A DNA stretch of 64,000 bases, from contig CM035350.1 in NCBI GenBank assembly GCA_020137815.1, positions 2,927,037-2,991,036 of the forward strand, written 5' to 3'. This document shows positions 39,052 through 49,540 of this stretch, piece by piece. The position numbers and the translations under genes were made by a program. Position 1 is the stretch's first letter; every line of letters begins with the position of its first letter. The notes beneath the pieces were generated by a model that made no database searches, was not told the origin of the DNA, and saw only the letters and a list, made by a program, of their open reading frames with translations. Source of the DNA: Hormiphora californensis (taxonomy: Eukaryota; Ctenophora; Tentaculata; Cydippida; Pleurobrachiidae).

Positions 39052-41370
39052 ATGACAGAGCCACCCTCGAAACGGCAGTGTCGGCGTATCGACAAAGCTT
39101 GTCGGGAGCTTGAAAATCTGCTTAGTAATAAGAATGAGTCTCGAAACTACTCGGCAATTACCAGCGTCTTACAGTTTGTCCTTAAAGACTATTGTGGCTC
39201 ATTAGATGTGCTAAAGATACTTTATCAATCAGAATTCAAGGATGCATTTCTTATTCTGATTGCCGACAAGAACCTCCCCCATACACTCGCCAACACTGTC
39301 CTCTCGGTTCTTCATAACAGTTCCTATCACGAGGAATTATTTGCGGACCTCGTTCGCTCTGACATTTTCAAGACTGTCATCAGTAACTTTTTACCCGTCC
39401 CAGAGTGCTATTACAGATCGTTGAGATTCCTCCACAAGGTGTGGCCGACCCACAACATTTCCATGCGACTCACAGACCTCAATCCTATCATTTCATATCT
39501 AGAAAATCGCTTACCGTCCGAATCGGACCAACCATCTTACTCAGGAAAAACTGATATCCAGATCTATGCACAACTAGTCAGTTTCACGGTTTCAGTTTGC
39601 TCAAACGTGTCCCCTAGCCGATTCAACGCAGATACCCTCGTAGATTTGGCTACCTCTGTCGCTAAACTAAACGAGAAGAGTCACTGTTTAAAAGCGATAC
39701 CGATTCTTGTCCAGAACCTGACAGAACGGATTGTCATACTTGCCATGGTGAACCCGCAACGCCCCGATCTCAGACTAAAGCTCGAATCAGTCCTCCCAGA
39801 TCTGATTGAACAGATATGCGTTTTGTTTCCAGAGAAACTACCTGAACTCTATACCTCTGATTCCGTTCGATTCCTTTGCTACATATCCGAGGAAAAAAGA
39901 AATAAAACCTTTGCCCATACCCTTCAGGCAGGAGAGTCCTTGAAGGATTGTAAAGCGGTGATAGATGTTTTGAAGATGATGATGGAGACAGGCAGTTACA
40001 AGGTGCAGTTAATGACTAAAGATCTTTGCAAGGGGATTTTTCACTTTGTTTCTATTCTCCGTGAACCTGTTCGGAAATGGGTTGATTGCTCGCACCAGGC
40101 CCTTTGTCTTTTCTTCAACCTACGCTCCGATTGCGCTTCATTTATATTCGTACAGATGGAAGGGCTTTTTGAGGCCATCACTGCTTTCCTCAGGGTCCTG
40201 CAGAACCTGGACTTCAGTTCTCCGACAGCAATAAAAGTTAACAAAATCATTAAAGTGTGCCAAAATGTCTTATCGCTGGCTTGGACTACTCTCACCTGGA
40301 ACGAACGAGTGCAGGTATTCTTGGGACTTGTCGTGGACTTGTACGAAAAATATAGGTCGAATCGCATCTCCGCTTACCTCGTTATGGTTTTTAAAGATTA
40401 TCGCGGCCGCTTGTGTAAACTTTTTGCCGAATCGTACTTTTGGATCACGATGTCTCATCCATGTCGCAGACACCAAGGGCATGAGGCGCTCTTTGCTTTG
40501 GAAAACCGGCCGGAAAATGGTGATTTCTGTCACGGTCTGCTAGAAAACTACATCGGATTAGAAAAGTTATTGACCGGGCTGGAGAACTTTCAAAGAGCCT
40601 ACCAGCGGAGGGCTTACTTGAAGGCACTTTCAGATTACTTTATCTGTGGGTATTCTACGAGGTTCCAACCTCACATTGATGGAGTATGCGGTGTGATACA
40701 GATCTCCGAGAAGGATCCACCGGAACTATTGCTCCGACTTCTCCTCTGTCTCGTTAGGTATTTCCAGGGAGCACTCACCTCCGGATGGGAACCCTGGAAA
40801 GGAGGAAACGAGTTTACCATTAACGAGCAAGTCCGAGTTTTGGGAGAGGAAGGGGCTAAGGGATTCTCGATCAGCCAGCGTTATCTTTCTTCCCCAATCC
40901 TGGACAAAATGTTCGCGTCGGATTTCAAAGAGGGTCGAACACGAACTATCACTATTCCCTCAGCCCCTAAAAACGTCCTCAGAGCACTATTCTTCATTTT
41001 GGTTAGCCACGGTTTAGACGTTGAGAAGCACGCGACTATGTATGATGTTTGGGAGTGGCTGTTGCCATGGGCGACCATCTATCAGGTTGATGGAGTGTTC
41101 AAATATCTGGTGAGTATCATGAAGGGAGAGCACCAACACTCCATCCCAGATGAGTGGATGGTGGAGTTTGCAGTACGGAGCAAGCACCCTGCCTGGTTGC
41201 TATTGGTTACCCAGAGGTTCCTGGTGGTGGAAAATGTGGACCTCCACCCTCGAGAGTTGGTATTTGCCATTCACGAGCTGATGAGGGCAGCCACTGACGA
41301 GGAGAACTATCTTGTAGATGTCATTAAGTATTACCACAAGTATGGCTATTATAAAAGTCCGTTGGATTAA
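39052..41370 (+). CDS. BTB/POZ protein with long N-terminal helical region, copy 2
   Basis: Single-exon 772-residue protein starting at 39052, preceded by a CTATTTTCTAG acceptor-like sequence that could splice in a 5' UTR exon. Residues 1-600 are helical and Leu-rich without a named domain; the layout (helical repeats then BTB) is like ARMC5, but sequence identity is unproven. The BTB/POZ region is at about 610-695 (SPILDKMFASDFKEG, then IPSAPKNVLRALFFIL, then YDVWEWLLPWATIYQVDGV). A BACK-like segment follows to about 760 (WMVEFAVRSKHPAWLLLVTQ). Outside the C-terminus the two copies have diverged strongly, yet about 140 bases at the C-terminal end (copy 2 around 41131-41270) are nearly identical to copy 1. 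Likely cytoplasmic or nuclear; function unknown. Confidence 0.75.
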   Translation: MTEPPSKRQCRRIDKACRELENLLSNKNESRNYSAITSVLQFVLKDYCGSLDVLKILYQSEFKDAFLILIADKNLPHTLANTVLSVLHNSSYHEELFADLVRSDIFKTVISNFLPVPECYYRSLRFLHKVWPTHNISMRLTDLNPIISYLENRLPSESDQPSYSGKTDIQIYAQLVSFTVSVCSNVSPSRFNADTLVDLATSVAKLNEKSHCLKAIPILVQNLTERIVILAMVNPQRPDLRLKLESVLPDLIEQICVLFPEKLPELYTSDSVRFLCYISEEKRNKTFAHTLQAGESLKDCKAVIDVLKMMMETGSYKVQLMTKDLCKGIFHFVSILREPVRKWVDCSHQALCLFFNLRSDCASFIFVQMEGLFEAITAFLRVLQNLDFSSPTAIKVNKIIKVCQNVLSLAWTTLTWNERVQVFLGLVVDLYEKYRSNRISAYLVMVFKDYRGRLCKLFAESYFWITMSHPCRRHQGHEALFALENRPENGDFCHGLLENYIGLEKLLTGLENFQRAYQRRAYLKALSDYFICGYSTRFQPHIDGVCGVIQISEKDPPELLLRLLLCLVRYFQGALTSGWEPWKGGNEFTINEQVRVLGEEGAKGFSISQRYLSSPILDKMFASDFKEGRTRTITIPSAPKNVLRALFFILVSHGLDVEKHATMYDVWEWLLPWATIYQVDGVFKYLVSIMKGEHQHSIPDEWMVEFAVRSKHPAWLLLVTQRFLVVENVDLHPRELVFAIHELMRAATDEENYLVDVIKYYHKYGYYKSPLD

Positions 41371-41490
41371 GGGTTGGTTTTGTTGATTTTAATTTGTTTT
41401 TAAACACGGGGACCGTTTATATAGAATTCATTTAAATGTTATTTTAATTTCATACGTTTAATAAGCCTCATCGTGTTTCATTCCCCCAAC

Positions 41491-41705
41491 TCCACCGCCG
41501 TGCCCCCAACTCTTAGTATTTCCCCCTACTCCTACCCCACCGCCGTGCCCCCAACTCTTAGTATTTCCCCCTACTCCTGCCCCAACGCCGTGCCCCCAAT
41601 TCTTAGTATTTCCCCCTACTCCTACCCCACCGCCGTGCCCCCAACTCTTAGTTTTCCCCCTACTCCTACCCCACCGCCGTGCCCCCAACTCTTAGTATTT
41701 CCCCC
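41491..41705. repeat. 45-bp tandem repeat upstream of XRN2
   Basis: About five copies of a C-rich unit containing CCCCAACTCTTAGTATTTCC and CCTACCCCACCGCCGTG, ending some 60 bases before the XRN2 start codon. It would lie in the promoter or 5' UTR. Confidence 0.9.
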
Positions 41706-41762
41706 TAACAACAACTTCCCTTCCCACAGTAGTAGTGTTATAAAGATACCTGGTACTTCGCT

Positions 41763-44700
41763 ATGGGAGTTCCAGCCTTCTTCCGATGGCTCTCCCGCAA
41801 GTACAAAAGTTTGATTGTCTACGCCCACGAGGAGAAACCTAAGGAGGTCAACGGGGTAAAGATCCCAATCAATACCTCCCTGCCGAACCCAAACAACATG
41901 GAGTTCGATAACCTCTACCTGGATATGAACGGTATCATCCACCCGTGTTGCCACCCCGAGGACAGACCTGCCCCGAGGAACGAGGACGAGATGATGGTGT
42001 GTATCTTTGACATGCTGGATAAACTGTTCAACATTGTCCGACCCCGGAAAGTGATCTACATGGCGATTGATGGCGTTGCACCTCGAGCCAAGATGAATCA
42101 ACAGAGGAGCAGGAGGTTCAGGGCGAGGAAGGAGGCAGCCGAGAAGGAGGAGATGTTATCCGAGATGAGAAGTCGGTTAACCGCCCAGGGATGTGTCCTC
42201 CCACCGGTCAAGGAGAAGGGTGCGAGGTTTGATAGTAATTGTATCACACCAGGTACCGAGTTCATGTTCAGGCTAGCCGAGTGTCTCCGGTATTATTGCA
42301 TTGACCGGCTGAATAACGATCCAGGATGGGCCAATATCCAGGTTTACCTGTCGGATAGTAACGTTCCTGGGGAGGGAGAGCACAAGATAATGGACTTTAT
42401 CCGGCGGCAGCGACAAGACCCCAACTACGAGCCCAATACCCATCATTGTCTGTGTGGAGCTGATGCGGATCTGATAATGTTGGGTTTGGCAACACACGAG
42501 CCTCACTTCACCATCATCAGAGAGGAATTTAAACCCGGTCCACCTCCCTCAAAACCGTGCGAGTTGTGCGGACAGGAGGGTCACGATTTGGAGATGTGCA
42601 GGGGGTTAGCCTCCGATGAGGCTGTTGTGGAGGGGGTGGGGAAGAAGGTGGCCGTGGAGCAGAAGTACATCTTTGTGAGGCTGTGCGCCCTCCGAGAGTA
42701 CCTGGAGGACGAGTTAGCTCCCCTTAAGAACATCCTCCACGGAAACTACGATTTGGAGAGAGCTATTGATGATTGGGTGTTCCTTTGTTTCTTTGTAGGC
42801 AACGATTTCCTGGCCCATCTCCCGTCTCTAGAGATCAGGGAGGGTGCCATTGATAGGCTGGTGAGGTTGTACAAAGATACGGTGAACAAGACACGAGGTT
42901 ACCTCTGTAAGGATGGATTTCCAGATCTCAAGAAGGTACATGTTGTTTACTGTTCTAACTCTCTGAGCAAGGAATCCCTTCATTCCTTGGCATGCAAGCC
43001 CAGACTCTCTGCAGTAGTAGTAATGTATACTTGATCCTAGATCTGTCCATCGAATAATGTTCCTTTCTTTTCCCCAGGTTCAAATCATAATGACAGAACT
43101 AGGGAAGGACGAGGATCAGATATTCAAGGACCGATACGAGAAGGAGCAGGATTTCAAAAGGAGAGATCGAGAAAAGAAGAAGCGAATGAAGAAGAGTGAG
43201 ACGCCTCACTGGACACCTAACCGTCCCAAAACAGCAGTAAACGGTGCTGTGTCAGGTCTATACCAGCAGTTCAGTGAGCCAGTGGCGCTGGATGGGAACC
43301 AGAAGGCAGCTTGGGACAAACAGAAGAAGTTAGATGCCCCTCCTGGCACCACGGCCCCTGCTGGAGATTCTGCTGTGGCCGCTTACATCTCTCAGGTAAC
43401 TGTGAATAGGGTTGCCATGTTGGTTACGAAGTCACCCCTGTTATTATATTGCATGAGCTATTATAGTGCAGAGGGGTCGTAATTTCATTACCAATAATAA
43501 CAAGTTGCCATACCGGTCGCGGGTCGTGGACATACATACTATAAATTATTACAGTCGGACCCCGATTTAGTGGCCCCCGATTTAGTGGCACCCCGATTTA
43601 GTGGCAGGATTTTGTTCCCCCGATATAGGAAATTAACATTATTTGACCCCGATTTAGTGGCACCCCGATTTAGTGGCACCCCGATTTAGTGGCAGGATTT
43701 TTTTCCCGGGAGGATGCCACTAAATCGGGGTCCGACTGTATGTAATATATCAAAAAGTTCTAATACGCAATACCGCCCCCCCCCCCCTCAAATCCTTACC
43801 GCCGCTTCCCCTCTACAGGCCCGACAGGACACCCCTGCTATGAAGAGGGCTGCACCTGGTGACGATGAGGAGGAAGAAGAGAAAGATAACGATGAGGTGC
43901 GACTACACGAGGATGGGTGGAGGGACAGGTACTACCTTCAAAAGTTCAAGGTATCACCTGAGGATGGGACCTTTGTTCAGAAAGTTGTCGCTGCATATGT
44001 CACCGGTCTCTGCTGGGTTCTCAGGTAATACACAGAAGTTGGGTATGATACTATGATATCTCCCCCCTTCTTCTATCCTCCTGCACTGTCTCTCTCATGT
44101 TATCCTTCCCATAAAGAGAGGGGACACTGTACCCAACCACAGAAGGGGGCACAGAGTGTCTGTTTGTTGTCCTGTCCCCAAATGATAATTTGAGTTTATT
44201 GTGAAGTTTCTAACAGTCACCCACAACAATTTATAACAGCTATAGTCACCACTGTGTCTTCTAACTTCAGTAATATTTCCAGGTACTACTACCAGGGATG
44301 TGCGAGTTGGAACTGGTACTTCCCCTTCCATTATGCTCCTTTTGCCTCGGATTTCAGGAACATTGCTCAACTGTTCAAAGACTTCCCTCTCGACACCAAA
44401 CCATTCAACCCAATGGAGCAGCTGATGGGTGTCTTCCCTGCAGGTTGGTAGTAATGTGTGCAGATGATGCATGTAGTATTAGTAGTAATGTGCAGTGATC
44501 GAGGGAGGGGGGATGGTGAACACTTGATGTAGGGCGGTGTATAATAGTTCCTAGCACTATCTCTAATCTCTATCTTATTTTCCTAAATCACTATCTCATT
44601 CCTAACTCCCCCTCTTTCTCTCGCCAGGAAGCAAGTCGTTCCTCCCAGACGCGTGGGCCGAGCTGATGTACCAGCCGGATTCACCCATCATTGACTTCTA

Positions 44701-45448
44701 CCCCTCCAACTTCAAGATTGATCTAAACGGAAAGAAGTACGCTTGGCAGGGTGTGGCTCTCCTCCCATTCGTTGATGAACAGAGACTCCTCGCTGGTCTC
44801 AGTTCTGTCTATGATACACTTGACGAGAGGGAGATGCTGAGAAACAAACCTGGTGAAGACAGGATATTTATATCCGCCAAACACCCTTGGTATGAGTCTT
44901 TCGTGGCGCTCTACGAGCAACCTGACAATAAAGAGTACATACAGCTGGACCCAACTAAAGGAAGGGGTACTACGGGCAACATTCGACCTGATGATGAGGC
45001 CATAGCACCCAAATCGATGGTCCCCTCACCCTCGCCCTCCCTTCCAGCATTTGAGAACACAGGCGCTGTGTCAGCAGGATATTTGAATCCCCAGTTTCCT
45101 AAAGGTTTCATATTCCCCGCCAAACTGCTACCCAACGTTGAGATGCCCCAGAAGACGGTGAAACCTAAAAACTGGAGTGACAACCGACCGGGAGCGTACC
45201 GTCCCTATACCGGGTTCCAGAGGGCTCGTCCCATGCAGGGCCCAAACACCGTGGGAAACAGGATGTTGGGTCACATGGTGAGGGGTATGGAACACAGACA
45301 CCGCGGACCTCATCACCACCAACAACAACGATATCCGCCACCCTACCAGCATAGAGGGAATCACAGTGGCGGTCACCATGGTGGGGGACATCGGGGTGAT
45401 AGGTCAAATAGGGGGTCAAATCAACATTACAACCCGTATAGACGATAA
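41763..45448 (+). CDS. XRN2: 5'-3' exoribonuclease 2 (XRN2/Rat1), five exons, complete
   Basis: Processive nuclear 5'-3' RNA exonuclease acting in torpedo termination of RNA polymerase II and in rRNA/snoRNA trimming. Exons 41763-42935, 43078-43395, 43819-44024, 44283-44443 and 44628-45448 join in phase, giving about 892 residues (human about 950). It begins MGVPAFFRWLSRKY, the XRN N-terminus. Acidic metal-binding motifs are visible: LDMNGIIHPC, AIDGVAPRAKMNQQRSRRFR, SDSNVPGEGEHKIMDF, CLCGADADLIMLGLATHE and FFVGNDFLAHLPSLEI. The zinc knuckle CELCGQEGHDLEMC is typical of XRN2 rather than XRN1. Exons 3-5 carry GWRDRYYLQKF, the YYYQGCASWNWYFPFHYAPF tower-side region and DEREMLRNKPGEDRIF. The C-tail is His/Gly/Arg-rich. 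All catalytic residues that I can place are present. Intron 2 contains two MITEs. Confidence 0.96.
43424..43495. mobile_element. Short MITE-like element in XRN2 intron 2
   Basis: TTGGTTACGAAGTCACCCCT at the left and an inverted AATTTCATTACCAA with AGGGGT at the right. Same family as elements near 6096, 18280 and 32098. Confidence 0.55.
43552..43738. mobile_element. pogo/Tigger-like MITE in XRN2 intron 2
   Basis: Starts CAGTCGGACCCCGATTTAGT and ends with the inverse (AAATCGGGGTCCGACTG), flanked on both sides by TA (43550-43551 and 43739-43740). CAG ends with TA duplications are typical of the pogo/Tigger branch of Tc1/mariner. The interior is repeats of CCCCGATTTAGTGGCA without coding capacity. 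Confidence 0.8.
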
Positions 45449-46682
45449 GAGGAGAGGGACTTGAATCGTTGGGGACGATAATGAAGAGTGAGTGAGAAAG
45501 AGAGCGAGAATTGATATTGAAGGATATTTTCTTAACTATGCCAGACAGAAAATAAGCGAATAATGGTGTGGTTCGGGCTGGTTTAATTTATGTTTTACCT
45601 AATGTTATCTCTTATTCTGATGAAAATGTTTTACTAACACCTTTACCGCCAAACATGACTGTGTCTCATTTATTTGCCACAGAACGGAGGGAGACATCGG
45701 TGGAACGCGCGAGATACTTCTTGTGTAAAAAGTAAACCTTTCCGCGCGACAGCATTAGCGAGTGGGTGGCGCGCACTCACTATTTGTCCATTTGATGCAC
45801 GATTGCTTTCGTTACGTGAGCTCTTTCCGTTCTGTTCCTCAGTTTGGAAATCCCCTACCGTGTTCCACATTTTTGTGTCACTAGCTGGCAGCGGACTGCA
45901 ACTCGAGGGGACTAAGCAGTTGAACCTCAAGTGAGACGTGAGTCCTGAGTTCTTCTTGAGCCTTGACTGAGCTTGTTTCAAGTTCAAACCTTGCCTTGTT
46001 CCACCCTCTCCCCGCGTTTGAACAAAACAATTCGACCCTTTTAACCCTAGGAGCGGTAAGATAGGGTCGAGCAATGCAAGATGGGGTTGCATTCTTAGCT
46101 ATCAACTCGTATTTTGAGTAGTTGCTATTATCTCTGTATCCATCAGGGGATGGGCGAAATATTGTGTCGTAACTATAGTTATATGATACCCTGCATGCCA
46201 GTATTTGCTTCCCTATGAGCTGTGCTGCTGTGCCCTCAACTAGGAAAATAAAGTTGTGATAGGCCTTGCCACTTTTCGCCCAAGGCATTCTATTGTATGC
46301 TCACTTGGTGTCATTGACCATTGTGTTTAAAAACTCAATAGGCTGTTCCGTGTGTGTACTGTGTAGTGTTGGTACTAGACACAATGACCAATGGCCAATG
46401 GAGAACCTGTGATCATATATAACTTGGTTGCTTATTATAGTCCCTTGCCTTGCTCGGCCCTCTCTCTCTCTCGACCCCACATAACAAGGTATCCTGTATG
46501 TGCCAAACTGCTAAATGGCCTGTTGAAGTACGTGAGCAAGATAACTGGTTAGCACTGTGTAATGTGAACCAAAACAAACAATCACTAAACCAGCGAGTAT
46601 GTGCTACTGCTACTCTCTTATATCTCGTGCATTGTTGTTAATGTTTGTCCTACTGTTGTAGTGGGGGAGCTCAATATCAGCA
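45449..46682. other. XRN2 3' flank and intergenic
   Basis: No gene seen. A piece near 45990-46030 (CCTTGTTCCACCCTC then TTTGAACAAAACAA) repeats the one near 20036-20080. The stretch 46490-46600 is the upstream part of a unit that is duplicated around the first variable exons of the next gene. Confidence 0.5.
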
Positions 46683-46779
46683 ATGGCAGGCGACCATCCC
46701 TGCCTTGTTCAGGCGGGCATCTTCTTTGGATTTATCACCTTTATAATGTACCTAGGATATACAAAACCTCACCTAAAGG
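46683..46779 (+). CDS. Variable first exon a of the BK beta-like gene
   Basis: 97 bases, starts ATG, ends in phase 1 at AAG-G/GTACGT. Encodes a short tail MAGDHPCLVQA, then a helix GIFFGFITFIMYLGY, then TKPHLK and the first base of Gly. It joins in frame to the constant exon at 60637. Nearly identical to exon b, including its upstream CTCAATATCAGCA, so the two are a recent duplication. Confidence 0.75.
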
Positions 46780-46978
46780 GTACGTTCACCAAAATAAAAC
46801 TCATCATACATGACAAGGCCATGTATCCTGATATGTCAGTATGTGCCAAACTGTTAAAATCATGGCCTGTTAAAGTACGTGAGCAAGATATCTAATAGAT
46901 ATTATCTATTAACTGGTTAGCACTCTGTAATGTGAACCAAAAACAAACAATTAAATCACTAAACAAGCGAGTATGTTT

Positions 46979-47010
46979 CTCTCTCTCTCTCTCTTTCTCT
47001 CTATCTCTCT

Positions 47011-47103
<93 letters not shown>

Positions 47104-47111
47104 TCTCTCTC

Positions 47112-47142
<31 letters not shown>

Positions 47143-47155
47143 CCCTCTCTCAATC
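46979..47155. repeat. CT microsatellite between exons a and b
   Basis: About 175 bases of CT with CCC and TTT interruptions. SL-rich and RE-rich open frames over it are artefacts. Confidence 0.97.
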
Positions 47156-47245
47156 TTTATCTCTCTCTTTTTCTCAATCACACGTTCATTGTTGTAAATG
47201 TGTGCCCTACTGCAGCAGTTGTAGTTGAGGAGCTCAATATCAGCA

Positions 47246-47342
47246 ATGGCGGGTGACCCACCCCGTCTAGTCCAGGCGGCCTTCTTCTTTGGATTTCTCG
47301 CCCTTATAATGTACCTAGGATATACAAAACCTCATCTTAAGG
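47246..47342 (+). CDS. Variable first exon b of the BK beta-like gene
   Basis: 97 bases, phase-1 donor CTTAAG-G/GTACGT. Encodes MAGDPPRLVQA, helix AFFFGFLALIMYLGY, then TKPHLK. Paralogue of exon a. The repeated unit covers about 46830-47352, matching 46490-46790, with a CT microsatellite expanded in the second copy. Confidence 0.75.
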
Positions 47343-47448
47343 GTACGTTCACCAAAATAAAACTCGCGGGTATAAAGCTCACTTTTTCAGCTAGATCAGG
47401 CTGAACATGACATCAACATATTGTGTTTATTACCTGTACTCTACGTCT

Positions 47449-47527
47449 GTGCACGCTACGTCTGTGCACGCTACGTCTGTGCACGCTACGTCTGTGCACG
47501 CTACGTCTGTGCACGCTACGTCTGTGC
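47449..47527. repeat. 15-bp tandem repeat
   Basis: About five to six copies of ACGTCTGTGCACGCT, containing the palindrome TGTGCACG. It lies between variable exons b and c. Confidence 0.95.
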
Positions 47528-47820
47528 CGTCACGGTAATGCCATTACAGTATCTCCACTACTTGAGCACCACTGTTATGTCTAACCCTCCTGTACTGAGA
47601 TAGTTGATCAAGGGAAGGGTATTATAGCAGTCTGCAGTATGTAGTAGCTAACACCATTCCTCCCGCTTTAGGCTGAATGGCCAGAGGTTTAAGGTGAAGT
47701 GCTGAGTACTCTCTAGCTGTCAATAAACATCACAGCTAATAGCATGATTTGCCATACTTTCTAAAACATCTGTGATTTACCAAAACTTGATGGAAAATGG
47801 GGTGCCCCCCGCCCCAATTG

Positions 47821-47896
47821 ATGTTTACAATGGCCGTCTTTGCTGGTGTCCTTATCCCTGTAATGTACTATACTTTCACTAAACCTTACATGCAGG
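47821..47896 (+). CDS. Variable first exon c of the BK beta-like gene
   Basis: From ATG 47821: MFTMAVFAGVLIPVMYYTFT, then KPYMQ and the phase-1 donor CAG-G/GTACGT. An upstream ATG at 47790 (MENGVPP) is out of frame by one base across a C run (GTGCCCCCCGCCCC). If one C is a sequencing insertion, the exon would start at 47790 and have a tail like the other exons. Confidence 0.6.
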
Positions 47897-48028
47897 GTAC
47901 GTTATAGCTCTTCCAAGTTTAGTACTTTAGTTGTAAAATTCCAAAATTTAGCTGCCAATGCCATACGTATCGTTTGACATATAAAAGGTGTGATACGAGA
48001 CTTCACTTGCTTTACACAGGGGATTACA

Positions 48029-48240
48029 GGGCCCCGGTTGAGACGCCCATACCCGGGCCCCGTATATCTGGTTTGTGCATTGTAATTGTGTACTTTTGTG
48101 CGTGGCTGTCAGAGCATTGGCCTGACCCTATTCTCATTTCTCTCAACTGTGGTCAGAGCATTGGCCTGACAGGCGCGTGGCATGCACGTGTGTGTGGGGC
48201 CCGGGTATGGGCGTCTGGTATGGGCGTCTCATCCAGGGTC
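48029..48240. repeat. Inverted repeat containing a paired 19-bp motif
   Basis: GAGACGCCCATACCCGGGCC near 48040 is inverted near 48197-48216. Inside are two copies of GTCAGAGCATTGGCCTGAC (48108-48126 and 48152-48170). The same pair recurs at 48920-48984, upstream of exon d. Confidence 0.7.
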
Positions 48241-48535
48241 CCCCGTAATCCGCTGCCTTACGCTGCCACTTGTAGTGGCATTACCGTAATGGAATTACAG
48301 TAATGAGACGCAGACTTTGCATATCGCGCATTTGTCAGCACGTACTAGCGCACTGATTGGCCACGATTTGGCGTCTTCTTACCGTATCTCCGTTTTCCAT
48401 TACCGTTTTCCACTACAAGCGACCGGGTTAGCATCTGGCTACATGCTACTCCATGCTCAGTGAGCATTGCTCAGTGAGCATTGCTCAGTGAGCATTGCTC
48501 ACTTCGTAGTCTGTGTGGCTAGTTTTCATGATAAA

Positions 48536-48772
48536 GTCGGATTTTTTGAAGTTGTCACCCCCCTTTTCACGCGCGGCGTCGTATTTGCGCGTGACAGCCG
48601 CATATCATCGGAAAGAGCATAATTTTGTGAGTCCGTAAACGTTTTGTTTGACGAAATTGGTCAAGAAACAAAGGCGTGAGAGCCAAAACAAGCTTCCGAC
48701 ACGTTTCCGACGCGCAAATAAAAACTCGCACGCCACCCAGGGGGTGACAACTTCAAAAAATCCGACTTTATA
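48536..48772. mobile_element. MITE with AAGTCGGATTTTTTGAAG ends
   Basis: Inverted ends of about 30 bases (AAGTCGGATTTTTTGAAGTT / inverse) contain TGTCACCCCC. The ~237-bp element has GC-rich CGCGCGGCGTCGTATTTGCG inside. A second copy lies at 6138-6408. No coding capacity. Confidence 0.8.
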
Positions 48773-48919
48773 TGACTTGGTTAATTACTAGTACTATATC
48801 TACTCCCCCCTTTTCCCAGTGTTAACCAGGTACTACTAGTATAGTACTGTGTCATTGGTCTAAACAAACAATCACAAACGTGTCACACTTGTTTCGTTGT
48901 TGGCTCTCTATAATAATCT

Positions 48920-48984
48920 GTCAGAGCATTGGCCTGACCCATTCTCGTTTCTCTCAAGAAGTGTGGTCAGAGCATTGGCCTGAC
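48920..48984. promoter_or_regulatory. Paired 19-bp motif just upstream of exon d
   Basis: Two copies of GTCAGAGCATTGGCCTGAC spaced 46 bases apart, 75 bases before the ATG of exon d. The 65-bp module, including its CATTCTCGTTTCTCTCAA centre, duplicates 48108-48170. The motif has GTCAG/CTGAC inverted edges. Position suggests a promoter element, but it may be transposon-derived. Confidence 0.35.
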
Positions 48985-49058
48985 AGATAATAATAAGCCT
49001 TGTTAAACTCTAAAACTTGGGGAATTTCTAGATTAGTGGAGGCCGGGCTGTCTATAAA

Positions 49059-49152
49059 ATGAGGAGTAAGGACATATTTGTAGTAGCAGCCTTCATCTTT
49101 GCTATCCTAACCGTTATATTGTACTATGCGGTGACTAAACCGCACTTTAACG
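49059..49152 (+). CDS. Variable first exon d of the BK beta-like gene
   Basis: 94 bases, ATG directly after TCTATAAA. Encodes MRSKDIFV, helix VAAFIFAILTVILYYAV, then TKPHFN and the phase-1 donor AAC-G/GTATGT. In frame with the constant exon at 60637. Confidence 0.75.
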
Positions 49153-49217
49153 GTATGTTATAAAGATCCTCTCTGTGTGCTGTGTAGTGAGTATGATCCT
49201 GATATGATTGTATTGTA

Positions 49218-49432
49218 GAATAATAACCACCTAGTTACACTTAGTGACACCTAGTGACACCTAGTGATACCTAGTGACACCTTTTGACACCTAGTTACAC
49301 TTAGTGACACCTAGTTACACCTAGTGATACCTAGTGACACCTAGTTACACCTAGTGATACCTAGTTACACTTAGTGACACCTAGTGACACCTAGTAACAC
49401 GTTTAATGACACCTAGTGACACCCAGTGTAAT
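49218..49432. repeat. 10-bp tandem repeat (ACACCTAGTG)
   Basis: About 20 imperfect copies of CACCTAGTGA / CACCTAGTTA following exon d. Confidence 0.9.
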
Positions 49433-49540
49433 ATTAGTGGACGTGCCACCTGTCATTGTGGGTGCTACCTACCTAGGTATACCTATTCAACAACTAACAA
49501 GTCATTGGTTATGCTACGTTGGTAGAGCCCGTGGATATTT

